From Perilla frutescens (taxonomy: Eukaryota > Streptophyta > Magnoliopsida > Lamiales > Lamiaceae): 64,000 nucleotides of DNA. The stretch covers positions 63,027,720 through 63,091,719 of the forward strand of contig BRKX01000009.1 in assembly GCA_026008535.1 (NCBI GenBank). Reading direction: 5' to 3'. The position numbers were made by a program, and so were the translations under genes. The notes under the pieces are model-generated. The model had not been told where the DNA came from. It saw only the letters and a program-made list of their open reading frames with translations, and did not search any database. Position 1 is the first letter of the stretch; each line of letters starts with the position of its first letter. Of the stretch, positions 11,700-23,446 are shown one piece after another.

Positions 11700-13028
11700 C
11701 GTTGCTTATATACGTGATTGTGAAGGGGTGTGTGTGAGAATTGGACAAGAACATAGATGCAGATCTGTTTAAGCTCTGGTTATTAACTTAGTATTGAATA
11801 ATGGGCGAATTGGTGGGAGATGCTCTTTGTTTAGTAAAGCAGAGTCAACAAATGGCAGAAATATTGAAGATTATAAAATTCCGGCGCAAGTTGGCCACCA
11901 ATCGTGACTAGAAACTGTTTATGGATAAGAGAACTTTGCAGACCAATTTGCATTTTTATATGATTTAATTTGGTGGGGAATCTTATCATTTGTATTATTG
12001 TATATATGTAGCTAAATTTAAATTTAGCCAGGTGTTCAGCAATAATTTGTAATGATGAACTCGACCTTAGCATAATTTAAATTTTTGATTTTCGGTCTTA
12101 AGTTTATTTAAAGATAAAAAAATTACATAAGACGGTTTGACGGGTTACAGTTAGTTAGACCGGACTAAACATCCTCTCAAAAATCGAAAACTACTCTACT
12201 AGGATAAATCATGCCGTGTGCATATGCCGTAATTTTTTTTTAACTTGTATTACTTTGTTCCAATAACAAGACCCACTTGCTGTTGGACACGAAGATTAAT
12301 CTTACTATAAATTTTATTTTTATAATAAATGCTTTCAAAATTTTTGATAATGGGACACAATAGTAAAATAGACTACATCATTTTATCGTATGAATTAATT
12401 AAACAAATGTTTGATATTCGATATAGGATATCTAAAGTAGTTCGCTGGGGAGATGTAATAAAGGCATGTGATTTATTCATTAATATATTAATCAAACACG
12501 ATTAACTAAATTTCCAACACAAACAAATTAATTGTTTGACTTAATTTCCACCAACCAAGAAATCGAAATCTAGTAGGATTAAATATTTAAATCACCTTTT
12601 ACTTTCTTTCTTTTATTTAATCTCACATTTCGTGCACGTTTTTTTTTTAACCTCACATTGCATTTCTTTGAATATTTATGTCTACATCTTCATAATATAT
12701 AATAGAAACTTTATAAGCCAGTATTGAACAATACTAATAGTCTTTACTCTTTATTATACGTGAAAATTTTTTATAGCCCAATGAACTTGAGCTAATTAAA
12801 TTTATAACTCCAAGAAAATAATTAGGTACACCTTGTTTAACTAATTATCTACAAATTTATTTTGTTGTCCAGTTTATATCATAATTTAATAATTTTTATG
12901 ATATATAAATATAATTAACTAGTATTTTTTTAGAATATGGCTTCTGCCCCAGAAGTTAAAGAGTTACATCAGAGTTTCGTAAGAGTAAATTAAGGACTAA
13001 ATCAATTTGCTAATGGTGATGGAAATAG
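11700..13028. other. Spacer between WAK-2 and WAK-3
   Basis: It contains the WAK-2 promoter. A TATATAAG lies only about 12 bp before the ATG, too close to act as a usual TATA box for that start. The rest is AT-rich with no supported gene. Confidence 0.4.
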
Positions 13029-13452
13029 CTAGGGTTGTAGTCGTTCGCGAGCTCTGAATAGCTTGATCCGAAAAAAGCTCGTGCCAAGTTCATTTATTTT
13101 CTAAACGAGTCGAGCTCAAATATAGTAGTATTCGGTTTGACCAACTCGTGAACGTGTTCGACCTCAACCTTTATCGAACTATGTTTACAAACATATTTAT
13201 AAATATTATAAATATTTCGAACAGGTAACGACCGTAATGTAAATAAGATTTTTTTGGAGCTCCAGCTCAAACATGTAAGTTAAACGAGCTTTTTTTCGAG
13301 CATTTGAGTTCGGGTTCGATTAGTAAATTTCCGATCATTTCACGAGCCGAACTCGAGCATAATTCAAACATGACAAATATTTGTCGAGCTGATCTCGAAT
13401 AAGAGGAAAAAAGCTCAAATGTTTCGGCGGCTCAGCTCGTTTAAAGCCCTAG
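13029..13452. mobile_element. hAT-like MITE (CTAGGGYTNTAAACGAGC family)
   Basis: The left end is CTAGGGTTGTAGTCGTTCGC and the reverse-complemented right end CTAGGGCTTTAAACGAGC. The body is rich in GAGCTCG-type words. AAATAG lies next to both ends and may be what is left of a target duplication. Elements with these termini are common in plant genomes. Confidence 0.65.
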
Positions 13453-13668
13453 AAATAGTGCATCTATGGGATGTGATAGCATCATAAGATTATAATCTTT
13501 CTACTATTAATGGTGATATAATATAATAGTCCATATATATATATATATAATGAGGCATTTAGTATTTCATTCCGTCAATAGTATTACATATTTACATATT
13601 CATAACACATGATTGCACAAATTTTACAAAACAAACCACACCTGCATTGAGAGCTTAAGATCTTCATC

Positions 13669-16600
13669 TCATCTCCCTCCTCTCAACATAAGACTATCAT
13701 ATCCTAAGCTATCATATCCAACATTAGTGCTATTACCTTCAACATTAGCAATAGCAAGAATGTTCAGTTCTGTGCTTTCACAAAGCAAACACTCCATCTC
13801 CTCTGCAGTATTGTCTTCATTTCTAGCCCAAGACTGTTTTCCGGCAAACATCAAACCTTCGAGCTCCGTTGCAACTTCTTTCATCGTAGGCCTATCTTCA
13901 CCTCTCACTTTCAAGCACCCTTCTGCAACCCTCGCAACTTCTGCTATCTGCTCCATGTTTCTCTCAGGAGCAATGTTAGCATCAAGGATTTCATACAAGC
14001 GTTTTTCCTTTACTATATTCAAGAAAAAGTTGGCTAGATTTTTCTCCTCCTCTGGCTTATCAAAGCTTATAGCTTTTCTTGCAGTTAGTAGCTCCAAGAG
14101 GACTACTCCGAAGCTATAAACATCGCTCTTCTCTGTCAACTGGTTCGTCTGCATATATTCAGGATCAAGGTATCCGAGCGTGCCTTGCACCATAGTGGAC
14201 AGTTGAGTGAGATCTTGAGGAACCAACTTTGAAGCACCAAAATCCGACACTTTAGCCGTGAAACTATGGTCTAAGAGGACATTATCCGACTTCACATCTC
14301 TATGTATGATCGGAGTAGAAGCTGCAGAATGTAAATATGTAAGGACATCAGCAGTTTCTGCAGCAATCTTCAAACGTTTGTCCCAATTAAAGAAACGCGC
14401 CTTCACCTCATTGTGTATGTGTGAGGAAAGTGTGCCGTTGCTGATGAACTCGTAGACAAGAAGAGGGACTTCTGTTTCTAGGCAGCATCCGAGAAGCCTA
14501 ACTATGTTCTTGTGGTTTACTTGAGAGAGAACAAACACCTCGTTGATGAACTGCTCGATTTGGTTCGGATCAACTCTTTTAGACTTCTTGATGGCAACCA
14601 CTCTGTCATTGGGTAACAAGCCTTTGTATACTGTGCCAAATCCCCCTTGACCAACTATCATACTACTGTGGAAGCCTTTTGTTGCAGTTTGTAGATCATA
14701 TGAAGTGAAGATTTCCACCATGTTGGCTGATCTTCCCATTCTAGTGAGTTTTTCTTGTAACAAGATGCCACCATTTTCAAGAAAGTACTGCTGCTTCATC
14801 CTTTTCAATGATCTTCTCTTGAGCTCCAAGTATAACAAGATGGCAGCAAATAGAAGAGTGGTGATCCCAAAGGAAATCCCTATTTGAACAAGCCAACAAC
14901 AAACATTTACTATCTTTTCATTTCCTATTAGTACAGACTTCTTGATAGCAAAGAATCAAGAATCAAGAATCAGAAGCAATCTACAAGGATAGAAAACGAT
15001 TGTTAATTATTCACCAATTAAGATGTAGGCAATCTTCATATCTTGCTTCTTGGTGCAGCCATCTCTACCTCTTCCATTTCCAGAGTATTCCTTCGGACAA
15101 GAACATGTGTAATTCCCTGCTGTGTTTGTGCAGTACTCGACTTTCATGCAATCGTTTAGGCTACTATCTGCACATTCATCAACATCTATAACAACCACAT
15201 GGTTACTAGCAAATCTTCATTACCAAAATAAAAATGTTACACTACAAAAAATCCACGTTTAGTGACGAATTTTTCCGTCGCTAAACATAAAACAGATTAA
15301 CAACGGATTCAGTCCGTCGTTAAAAATCTCATAGTTAGTCATTTTAACAATAAACTTAACGACGGAAAAATGTTAGTGACGAAATTAACAATCCGTCGCT
15401 AACATATCGCCAAATTATGTCGTTAAAAAATAAAAAATAATAAATTTAACGACGAATTTTTTCCGTCATTAGGAAAAAAAAACCGAGCCAATTAAGCTCA
15501 CGGAACAACTTGAGTCAAGCCGCCAAGCCAGTATATTAATTCGTGGAATATCTCGCATGGGAAAAATTCAAATCCGAGACCTCTGGGGAAAGAGAGGAGG
15601 CACCACCTAACACATGGGCTAGTGAATGTTTACGTCAAAATATAGAAATAATATATATCTATATACACATATGAATTTTGATTGATTTTTCATTTCAAAA
15701 TTAAATAAAGTATATACTCTTCATTTATTTAAATATCTATTATAATTTTTAGTATTATATTTTTATTATAAAATATAATTATATTATATCATTATTTAAT
15801 ATTAGATTATTTAATTAATATATTCAACTAGTATATATTTATAATTAATAATATTTATAAAAATAAAATTAAGTGATAAAATTATTAAAATAAAAAATTA
15901 TGAAAAAATTATTAATTAGTAATTTCAAAATATATAAACTATTAAAAAATATATAAAAAAGTAAAAAAAAATTATAAAATTATAAAATAAAATAAATCTA
16001 AAAGTAAAATAAATAAAAATAGTAAATAAATTCACATTCGTAATTAATTAGTAATTGAAAAAAAATAATATAAAATATGAAAAAAAATTGAAATTGTAAA
16101 ATAAAAAAAATCATAATATTTAAAAAATTAATTTCAAATTCGCAATTAATTAGTAATTGAAAAATAAAAAATATTAAAAAATAATATAAAATATTTAAAA
16201 AATCAAATAAACTCGCGCAATACACTTGCTAGACACTAATGCGTGGGTTCGTACATTGCGTTCGACAATTAATTTTTTTAACTTAAAGATAACCCGTAAT
16301 TGAGATTAATAAACTTAAAAAACATAAAATAAACCCTTTAAAATCTAAAAATATTAGGAAAAAAACCCTAAAAATTATGAAAAAAAAAAACCCCTAAAAT
16401 CACAATTCGAATTAAATAAATTCGTATAGATAAGTATCAGACTCGTTACTTTTTAAGGATCAACTAACACTTTTGGGAATTCTGAGTAATATCTTTTAGT
16501 GTTGAAGTTGATATTGATTCTGATATTTTTCTTACGGGTTAACCGGTGTTGAACCGGGTCAACTCGCGAATTTGACGCGCAGATATGAAATAAGTGTTAT

Positions 16601-17530
16601 TTACACTTAGTGCATGGAAATTTTTACGTATGCATATATACAGGGTCAATACCTTGGCAGCCGTTAAAGAGATAAGGATTCCCTTGATAACCTCGATGGC
16701 AACGACACCGGTAACCATAACCACTCTCCGGTTCATAGCAGCTCGAATGAGGGCTCACACAAGCATAGGTGGTCGCCTCCGCCTCCGCCTCCACACACGT
16801 CTCGTTCCCAATAGCCCAATCAATCACCATCGGGAGCTCATCAACATCCCTCAAGTTAGTGAGATTTTCTGGGGAAAATCTAAAGGCACTCTCATCAACA
16901 ACAAAGGCATAACTGCAGTTGTTGAACTCCCACACATCACTGTAATTCGAGTAGCTCTTGAGCTCGACCATCAACTCGAAAACATCCTCAGGAATGGAGG
17001 TCTGGCAGCAGCCTAAGCCCATGCACGACCCTTCCTTCAGATCCTCCTTCGCCTCGCACGTGGCGGTGCAGCCAGTCAGGAACTTCCTCCCGTTGTGGCG
17101 GTGGCCGGAGACGGAGGCCTCTGCGTCGCACCCCACCATGGTGAACTTGTTGGCGGTGTGGTTGACCGTGATGTAGGTGGCGAGCTCTATCCATGGATTG
17201 GTGTAGAGGGCTCTCGTGCCGTTGCGTGTGTAGCAGTCTCTCCCTATGAACTGCATGATCTTCACCTGCCCATCGAGAGATATGCCTGTGATTTCTTGCG
17301 TTGAATCCTGCCAGAATAGCTTTGGCGGGTTGAAGGAGTGGTTGCAGGTCACCCAGAAAATGGGGTTGTGGTAGCATTCCGGCGACGTTCCGGCGGGGTA
17401 CGGGATGCTGATGTTGCCGCAACGGTCGACGCAGTTGGGCTTAGCAAGGGGGAAATTCTGTGACGCGCGTGTCGTGGATGAATAGTGTTGGTAACGAGGC
17501 AAATAAAATGAATATAATCATCATCATCAT
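13669..17530 (-). CDS. WAK-3: wall-associated receptor-like kinase with out-of-frame signal peptide
   Basis: Exons are about 16653-17530, 15015-15185 and 13669-14879. From FPLAKPNCVDRCG onward the frame is open through the GUB_WAK domain, EGF (YRCRCHRGYQGNPY), calcium-binding EGF (DVDECADSS), transmembrane segment (FGITTLLFAAILLYLE) and a complete kinase (GQGGFGTVYKG, HRDVKSDNVLLD, DFGAS). In that frame there is no upstream ATG before a stop. A run of four ATG codons at 17519-17530 starts a good signal peptide (MMMMIIFILFASLPTLF), but in a frame offset by one. WAK-6 has its signal peptide in frame at the equivalent place. So a single-base-type frameshift at about 17462-17505 separates leader and receptor, unless an unseen upstream exon supplies the start. 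The kinase exon is very close to that of WAK-4. Confidence 0.8.
15240..15470. mobile_element. CACTA-type element end in WAK-3 intron 1
   Basis: Starts CACTACAAAAAATCC and is followed by repeated TTAGTGACG / AACGACGGA subterminal words in both orientations, typical of En/Spm ends. I found no matching GTAGTG right terminus before exon 1 at 16653, so it is probably a truncated element. Confidence 0.6.
15471..16600. other. AT-rich remainder of WAK-3 intron 1
   Basis: Roughly 700 bp of nearly pure A/T (15650-16220), then poly-A-rich words. It may be internal sequence of the CACTA fragment. No coding potential. Confidence 0.4.
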
Positions 17531-17756
17531 AAATAATGGCGCCAGATATTCGTTGAATGTGAGCTCTTGATTTACCAAATTAATGGCAAGCAAACTTCGT
17601 CTCTCTTCATTTCTTACAGAAATCTCTCAAAACAACAATTAGTTAATTACTTTAATTATAAAATATGAGGTTTAAGTATCAATGGCTGTGATTCTTTCTT
17701 GGGCTAATCTCTAGGAAACTAAACAATATTAGAACAAAGATTATGCACCTCTATTC

Positions 17757-18050
17757 CTGATTTGATGTTTCAATTCGTATTCCAATATCGAATTTACAAG
17801 TTTAATAATAGATATTACAAAAATAAAAATTAATTATAACATAATCGACTAAGACACATCTATCAACAAAAAATTGAAAAATTATAAATCATAATTTTAA
17901 AATAATCAATCATATTAATCAATTCTTTGAAAATTAAAGACTAAAAAATAATTATAAACACTACTTGGATGGGGTAAAGTCTTAAAAAAAAATCATAAAA
18001 TTAAACTAATAATAATTAATTAAAATTTACTAAAAAATGATTGAAAAATT
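17757..18050. repeat. Dispersed repeat, copy A
   Basis: AT-rich sequence aligning by eye with 52425-52700. Shared words include AATTAATTATAACAT, TTATCAACAAAAA, ACTAAAAAATAATTATAAAC and ATAAAATTAAACTAA. No inverted ends or coding content were seen. Unclassified. Confidence 0.5.
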
Positions 18051-18439
18051 CATAAATTTAATCGTGGAACACGGATTGAAATATCAAATGTGGAATAGAG
18101 GATCTCATTCGATTTTTATGCAACCGTCAATTCATATAATTGGCGGATTAATCTTGAATCAATCAAAGTCTACTTAGAGCATCCTCTAATTAAATGTAAG
18201 TTGTTTAGAATGTCAGACAATAGAATTATTATTTATTGCTTATTGCATTTAAGTACTAATGATATCTTATTACATGTCATAACTATGATTAATGAATGAG
18301 ATTTTTGCTCACACCATCTCTCGTATACAGAGGTGAGTTCTATTTCATTGTTGGTGCATGGAATACTCAAATTGCTCTTATTTTGAAGATATTTATAAAC
18401 TACGTGCATTTTTAAATGAAAATTAAATACACAATTTTT

Positions 18440-18889
18440 TTTTATAAAATAAAATAAAAAATTCATTCAATTAACTGATCAAAGAACATAGATAAGGGAC
18501 TAGAAATTAAACGAAATGGGTATCAATTTTAAGATACTTAATTTTGAAGTTTTGTTCAAAATAATAGTTAAGAATAATTTAATTACCCTAGCTAGCTTTT
18601 GAGAGAACTAAAAAGATAATGAAAGTGATACAGCTAAAATAAATAAATAAGAATAAAATAAAACAAGAAAATACCTAAAACGATATTGACCTAAAGATTG
18701 AATATTATATCACTTCCTTTTGACTTTGCTGAGAAGATTAATTTCTAGCCACTGAGAAAATTACAAAACAATTCATAACGTTTTCTCATTTTAACAAAAA
18801 ATATAAGAATTTATATTAAAATCTTCAAATATTGTGAATTAAATTGTAATTCTAAAAACGTTTGATCATTTATGTTAAAATATTATCTA
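18440..18889. repeat. Direct duplication block, copy 1 (other copy 21620-22180)
   Basis: Shared with the copy at 21620 are AACATAGATAAGGGACT, AATAATAGTTAAGAATAATT, ACGATATTGACCTAA and AAATTACAAAACAATTCATAA, in the same order and orientation. The two copies flank WAK-4. Confidence 0.7.
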
Positions 18890-18981
18890 CATAGAGACGT
18901 AAAGTCAAATAATATCCTTTTAGACTGTACTTTCACTGTAAAGGTGGCTGATTTTGGTGCTTCGAAATTGGTTCCTCTAGA
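18890..18981 (+). pseudogene. WAK kinase fragment (subdomains VIb-VII), plus strand
   Basis: About 92 bp read on the plus strand as HRDVKSNNILLD...VKVADFGASKLVPLD. This is the catalytic-loop to DFG part of a WAK kinase, closest by eye to WAK-5 (38106-38200). There is no kinase sequence on either side. It lies immediately after duplication block copy 1 and before the 3' flank shared by WAK-3 and WAK-4. It is a relic of a lost plus-strand WAK gene or a rearranged piece. Confidence 0.8.
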
Positions 18982-19088
18982 TCATATATTCCATAATATT
19001 ATAACATATTTACATATTCATAACACATGATTGCACAAACTTTACAAAACAAATCAGATTCCTGCATTTAGAGCTCAAGATCTTCATC

Positions 19089-21618
19089 TCATCTCCCTCC
19101 TCTCAACATAAGACTATCATAACCTAAGCTATCATATCCAACATTAGTGCTATTACCTTCAACATTAGCAATAGCAAGAATGTTCAGTTCTATGCTTTCA
19201 CAAAGCAAAGACTCCATCTCCTCTGCAATATTGTCTTCATTTCTAGCCCATGACTGTTTTCCGCCAACCATCAAACCTTCGAGCTCCGTTGCAACTTCTT
19301 TCATCGTAGGCCTATCTTCACCTCTCACTTTCAAGCACCCTTTTGCAACCTTAGCAACTTCTGCTATCTGCTCCATGTTTCTCTCAGGAGCAATGTTTGC
19401 ATCAAGAATTTCATACAAGCGTTTTTCCTTTACTATATTCAAGAAAAAGTTGGCTAGATTTTTCTCCTCCTCTGGTTTATCAAAGCTTATAGCTTTTCTT
19501 GCAGTTAGTAGCTCCAAGAGGACTACTCCAAAGCTATAAACATCACTCTTCTCTGTCAACTGGTTCGTCTGCATGTATTCAGGATCAAGGTATCCGAGCG
19601 TGCCTTGCACCATGGTAGATAGTTGAGTGAGATCTTGAGGAACCAACTTTGAAGCACCAAAATCGGACACTTTAGCCGTGAAACTATGGTCTAAAAGGAT
19701 GTTATCCGACTTCACATCTCTATGTATGATCGGAGTGGAAGCTGCAGAGTGTAGATATGTGAGGACACCGGCAGCTTCTGCAGCAATCTTCAAACGTTTG
19801 TCCCAATTAAAGAAACGCGCCTTCACCTCATTGTGTATATGTGAGGAAAGTGTGCCGTTGCTGATGAACTCGTAGACAAGAAGAGGGACTTCTGTTTCTA
19901 GGCAGCATCCGAGGAGCCTAACTATGTTCTTGTGGTTTACTTGAGAGAGAACAAACACCTCATTGATGAACTGCTCGATTTGGTTCGGATCAACTCTTTT
20001 AGACTTCTTGATGGCAACCACTTTGTTATCCGGTAATGAGCCTTTGTATACGGTGCCAAACCCGCCTTGACCAACTATCATACTGCTGTGGAAGTCTTTT
20101 GTTGCAGTTTGTAGATCAGATGAAGTGAAGATTTCCACCATGTTGGCTGATCTTCCCATTCTGGTGAGCTTTTCTTGTAATAAATTGCCACCATTTTCAA
20201 GAAAGTACTTCTGCTTCATCCTTTTCAATGATCTTCTCTTGACTTCCAAGTATAACAAGATAGCAGCTAGTAGTAGAGCTGTGATCCCAAATGCAACCCC
20301 TATATATTTCAAGAAGCCATTATCAACAAATACTTAACTAGAATCAAGAATCAAGAATCAAGAATGTTTCATATTTACCAATTAAGATGTGGGTATTCAT
20401 ATTTGGCTTCTTGGGACAGCCATCTCGACCTCTTCCATTTTCAGAGCGTGAGTGTCCCTTTGGACAAGAACATGTGTAATCCCCTGCCGTGTTTGTGCAG
20501 TACTTGATGTATGTGCAATCGTTTAGACTTGTATCTGCACATTCATCAATATCTACAAACGAGACATGACAAGGTTAACTTCATCACAAAAACAAAATGG
20601 AACAAACAAATTTATTGGGCAGGTCTTGTGTGCACTAGGTGCACATAGACAGTCAACACGTTGACCAAAAAAATCATTAAACTTAGAATCAATCGCAACA
20701 CTAAAAAGTATCAACTGTATCCTTAAAATGTATTGGCAAGAAAAAAAAAACAAAAAAAGGTCAAAATCAGTATCGATCAGCCGTAGAATTAAAAAGTGCA
20801 CTCAAAATTCAAAAATTATCACCTGTATCCCTAAATTAAAAAGTATCACATGTTTTAATGGTTTTTTTGATGAACACATTGATCGGGTCAACGATCGACG
20901 CGTTGACCGTCTGACATATACCTAATACACGAGAGAATTGGCTAAATATATTACCCTTCATCAAAGCCATATATATGTACCTTGACAACCGTTGATGAGA
21001 TAAGGATTCCCTTGATAACCTCGATGGCAACGACACCGGTAACCATAACCATTATCTGGCTCATAGCAGCTAGAGTTAGGGCTCACACAAGCATAGGTGG
21101 TCGCCTCCGCCTCCGCCTCCGCGCACGTCTCGTTCCCAATAGCCCAATCCACCACCACCGGGAGCTCAACAACATCCCTCAAGTTAGTTAGATTTTCTGG
21201 GGAAAATCTAAACGCACTCTCTTCAACAACAAAAGCATAGCTGCAGTTAGTGAACTCCCAAACATCACGATAACTCGAATAGCTCGTGAGCTCGATTGTC
21301 AAATTGAAAACATCCGCAGGAATAGAGGTCTGGCAGCAGCCTAAGCCCATGCACGACCCTTCTTTCAGATCATCCATCGCCTCACACATGGCGGTGCAAC
21401 CAGTCCGGAACTTCCTCCCGTTGTGGCGGTGGCCGGAGACGGAGGCCTCTGCATCGCAGCCCACCATGATGAACTTATTAGCAGTGTTGTTAACCGTTGT
21501 GAACGAGGGGAGCTCTAGGGAGGGACTGTTGTAGAAAATTCTCCTGCCGTTACGGGCGTAACAGTCTTGGCTTATGAAGTTCGTTATTTTGGCCTGCCCA
21601 TCAAGGGATAGGTCTGTA
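19089..21618 (-). CDS. WAK-4: 5'-truncated wall-associated receptor-like kinase
   Basis: Exons are about 20981-21618, 20379-20552 and 19089-20299. The first exon's reading frame begins abruptly at TDLSLDGQ, mid-way through the GUB_WAK domain. The signal peptide and the first ~75 residues (CVDRCG... PYPAGTSPEC in its relatives) are absent and the adjoining DNA is the duplication block at 21620. The rest is intact: GLGCCQTSIP, EGF (YRCRCHRGYQGNPY), calcium-binding EGF (DIDECADTS), transmembrane segment (FGITALLLAAILLYLE) and kinase (GQGGFGTVYKG, HRDVKSDN, DFG). The kinase exon has the same length as in WAK-3 and is nearly identical to it. Without a leader it could not enter the secretory pathway, so I treat it as a truncated, probably non-functional gene. 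Confidence 0.8.
20624..20934. mobile_element. MITE in WAK-4 intron 1
   Basis: The left end TCTTGTGTGCACTAGGTGCA and the reverse-complemented right end TCTCGTGTATTAGGTATATG form imperfect inverted repeats, continuing into GTCAACACGTTGAC against GTCAACGCGTCGATC. It sits inside the 428 bp intron between the GUB and EGF exons. Confidence 0.55.
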
Positions 21619-21619
21619 A

Positions 21620-22180
21620 AAAAATCATTTAACTGAAAAGAACATAGATAAGGGACTCAAAATTAAAAGATCGACGTCTATCAGGTTTAAGATACTTTTG
21701 AAGTTTTGCTGAAAATAATAGTTAAGAATAATTCAATCAGATTTAAGATTATATGTGAGAATGTGAAACAACTAAAACAATAATGAAAGTAATACAGCTA
21801 AAATAAAGAAGAATAAAATAAAACAACAAAATACCTAGAACGATATTGACCTAATTAAAGAATGAATATGATATTGAACTAAAAAAATAAGAAAGAATAT
21901 TATATTACTTCCGAGGATATATAGAGGAATCTTTCGTTTGACTTTGCTGGGAATATTAATTTCTATCCACTCAGGAAATTACAAAACAATTCATAATATT
22001 TTCTCATTTTAACCAAAACTTCTAACATTTTTCTTTTTTAATGAAGTTAAAAAAATAAATGTGCTACAAATTGATTTATAATTATTAAAATATTCATTCA
22101 AATTTTTTTTAACATGTTCAAACGTTATGAATTAAATATTAATTATTAAAATGTTAGATTATTTATGTTAAAATATATAA
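21620..22180. repeat. Direct duplication block, copy 2
   Basis: Same content and orientation as 18440-18889. Its left edge coincides with the point where WAK-4 exon 1 loses similarity to its paralogues. Confidence 0.7.
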
Positions 22181-22740
22181 ACGTTCATTTGGAATATTTC
22201 CAACGTAATTAACTCTTTATTTTATTAATATAATATTCTTATGAATATTTGAAACTCACCATTAGACTCCTGAGGGGGCAACTACATATATTTTAATTTA
22301 CAATTACGATACATAAAACAGGGTTTAAAAATAAGGATACATAAAACATGTATTCTCAGAAAATAAAATTAAATAAGATAATAAGATAAAATCCTTTATA
22401 CATATAAACATGATCGATCATAATTAGGGTTTACAATAATCGGATCAGATCCTTTGTTACAATTCTTATTTCATTATTTTCACTTGGTGTTGCATAACTA
22501 GATTTTATTTTTATTTTTTTAAAAAATATTAATATACCTAATTGGAGATGGATGAACTCTAAATAAAAAATTTAAATTAAATAAAATCATAATAAAATAT
22601 TCTGAAAAACGAAATGTGATCAGGTTAAATTTTATAATTAAAAACAAAGGCCAGAAAACTAATATGTGACGTGTGCATGTGTACAGTACTCCCATACCGG
22701 CATTCATACATTGACCCAATTAATTCCCAATTCCAGTAGT
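22181..22740. other. Spacer upstream of the WAK-4 remnant
   Basis: AT-rich DNA without a supported gene or element. Confidence 0.4.
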
Positions 22741-23103
22741 CACTTTTTGTTCTCATTTCTAAATGGAAATTTTCCTATTGAAAATATATTTGTTTTGTTT
22801 ATTTCTATTTTTATTTTTTTCAATCATATATAACATATTTTATTATATTTATATATATATATATGAGACTTATTATTTAAATATTCATCAATTCATCATA
22901 ATCAAATAAATATTTATCTTTTCATTCCAATCACAAATTTTAAATTGAAAATATAAACGAATTAACAAGCATATTTTCATTTTTCAAACCTATAACTCTA
23001 AACATTAATTTATTCATTATAACAAAATCATTATATCTTTTAAAAAAAAAAAACTTCGTAAATTGAACTGAAAATTAATGTTGAAAAAAAAAAAACAAGC
23101 CCT
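22741..23103. mobile_element. MITE, uninterrupted copy of the family split at 2715/8186
   Basis: The right end reads AAACAAGCCC. The body aligns in reverse with 2715-2974 and 8017-8186 together. Contains a central (TA)n run at about 22850-22864, which is where the other copy was invaded. Confidence 0.6.
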
Positions 23104-23446
23104 TAGTCTACCTTTGCAACAAAAAATAATAAAAAAATAAAAAAAATAAAATCATGCCATTACCCCCCTCTATTTTACGCTTAAAAAGAACTTGTCTTTA
23201 TTTCTCTCTCCAAAAAAAATATGTATCTGGCTTGATTGATTGTTACTGAATATTACATAAGAATTAGCTAGTGTGTGTATATATATATTATAATTATTTG
23301 TTAACCTTCTTTAAGAAAATATGTAAAAAAAAAATACTAACTTAAAACGTTTTTTAAAGAAAATCAGAAAACTAAACTAAACTTGTGACGGTAAAGAGAT
23401 TAATTAAAGATGAAAATTTTTTAAATAGCCATTATTACTTAGTAAA

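Noticed and set aside
11704..11713. TATATAAG as WAK-2 TATA box
   Set aside because: It is about 12 bp from the ATG, so transcription would begin inside the coding region and lose the signal peptide start.
17500..17502. TTG as the start codon of WAK-3
   Set aside because: It would give a protein with no leader (PRYQHYSS...). The neighbouring ATG run encodes a proper signal peptide in the next frame, so a frameshift is the better reading.
18890..18981. Functional exon of a plus-strand WAK
   Set aside because: There are no splice sites or kinase sequence on either side, only duplicated spacer and the WAK-3/WAK-4 3' flank.
21610..21620. Splice acceptor (TTACAG) before WAK-4 exon 1 sequence
   Set aside because: In paralogues the same ACAGAC is coding (ITDISLDG), so the AG is part of the codon series, and the upstream sequence is the duplicated block. 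I treat it as a truncation, not an intron edge.
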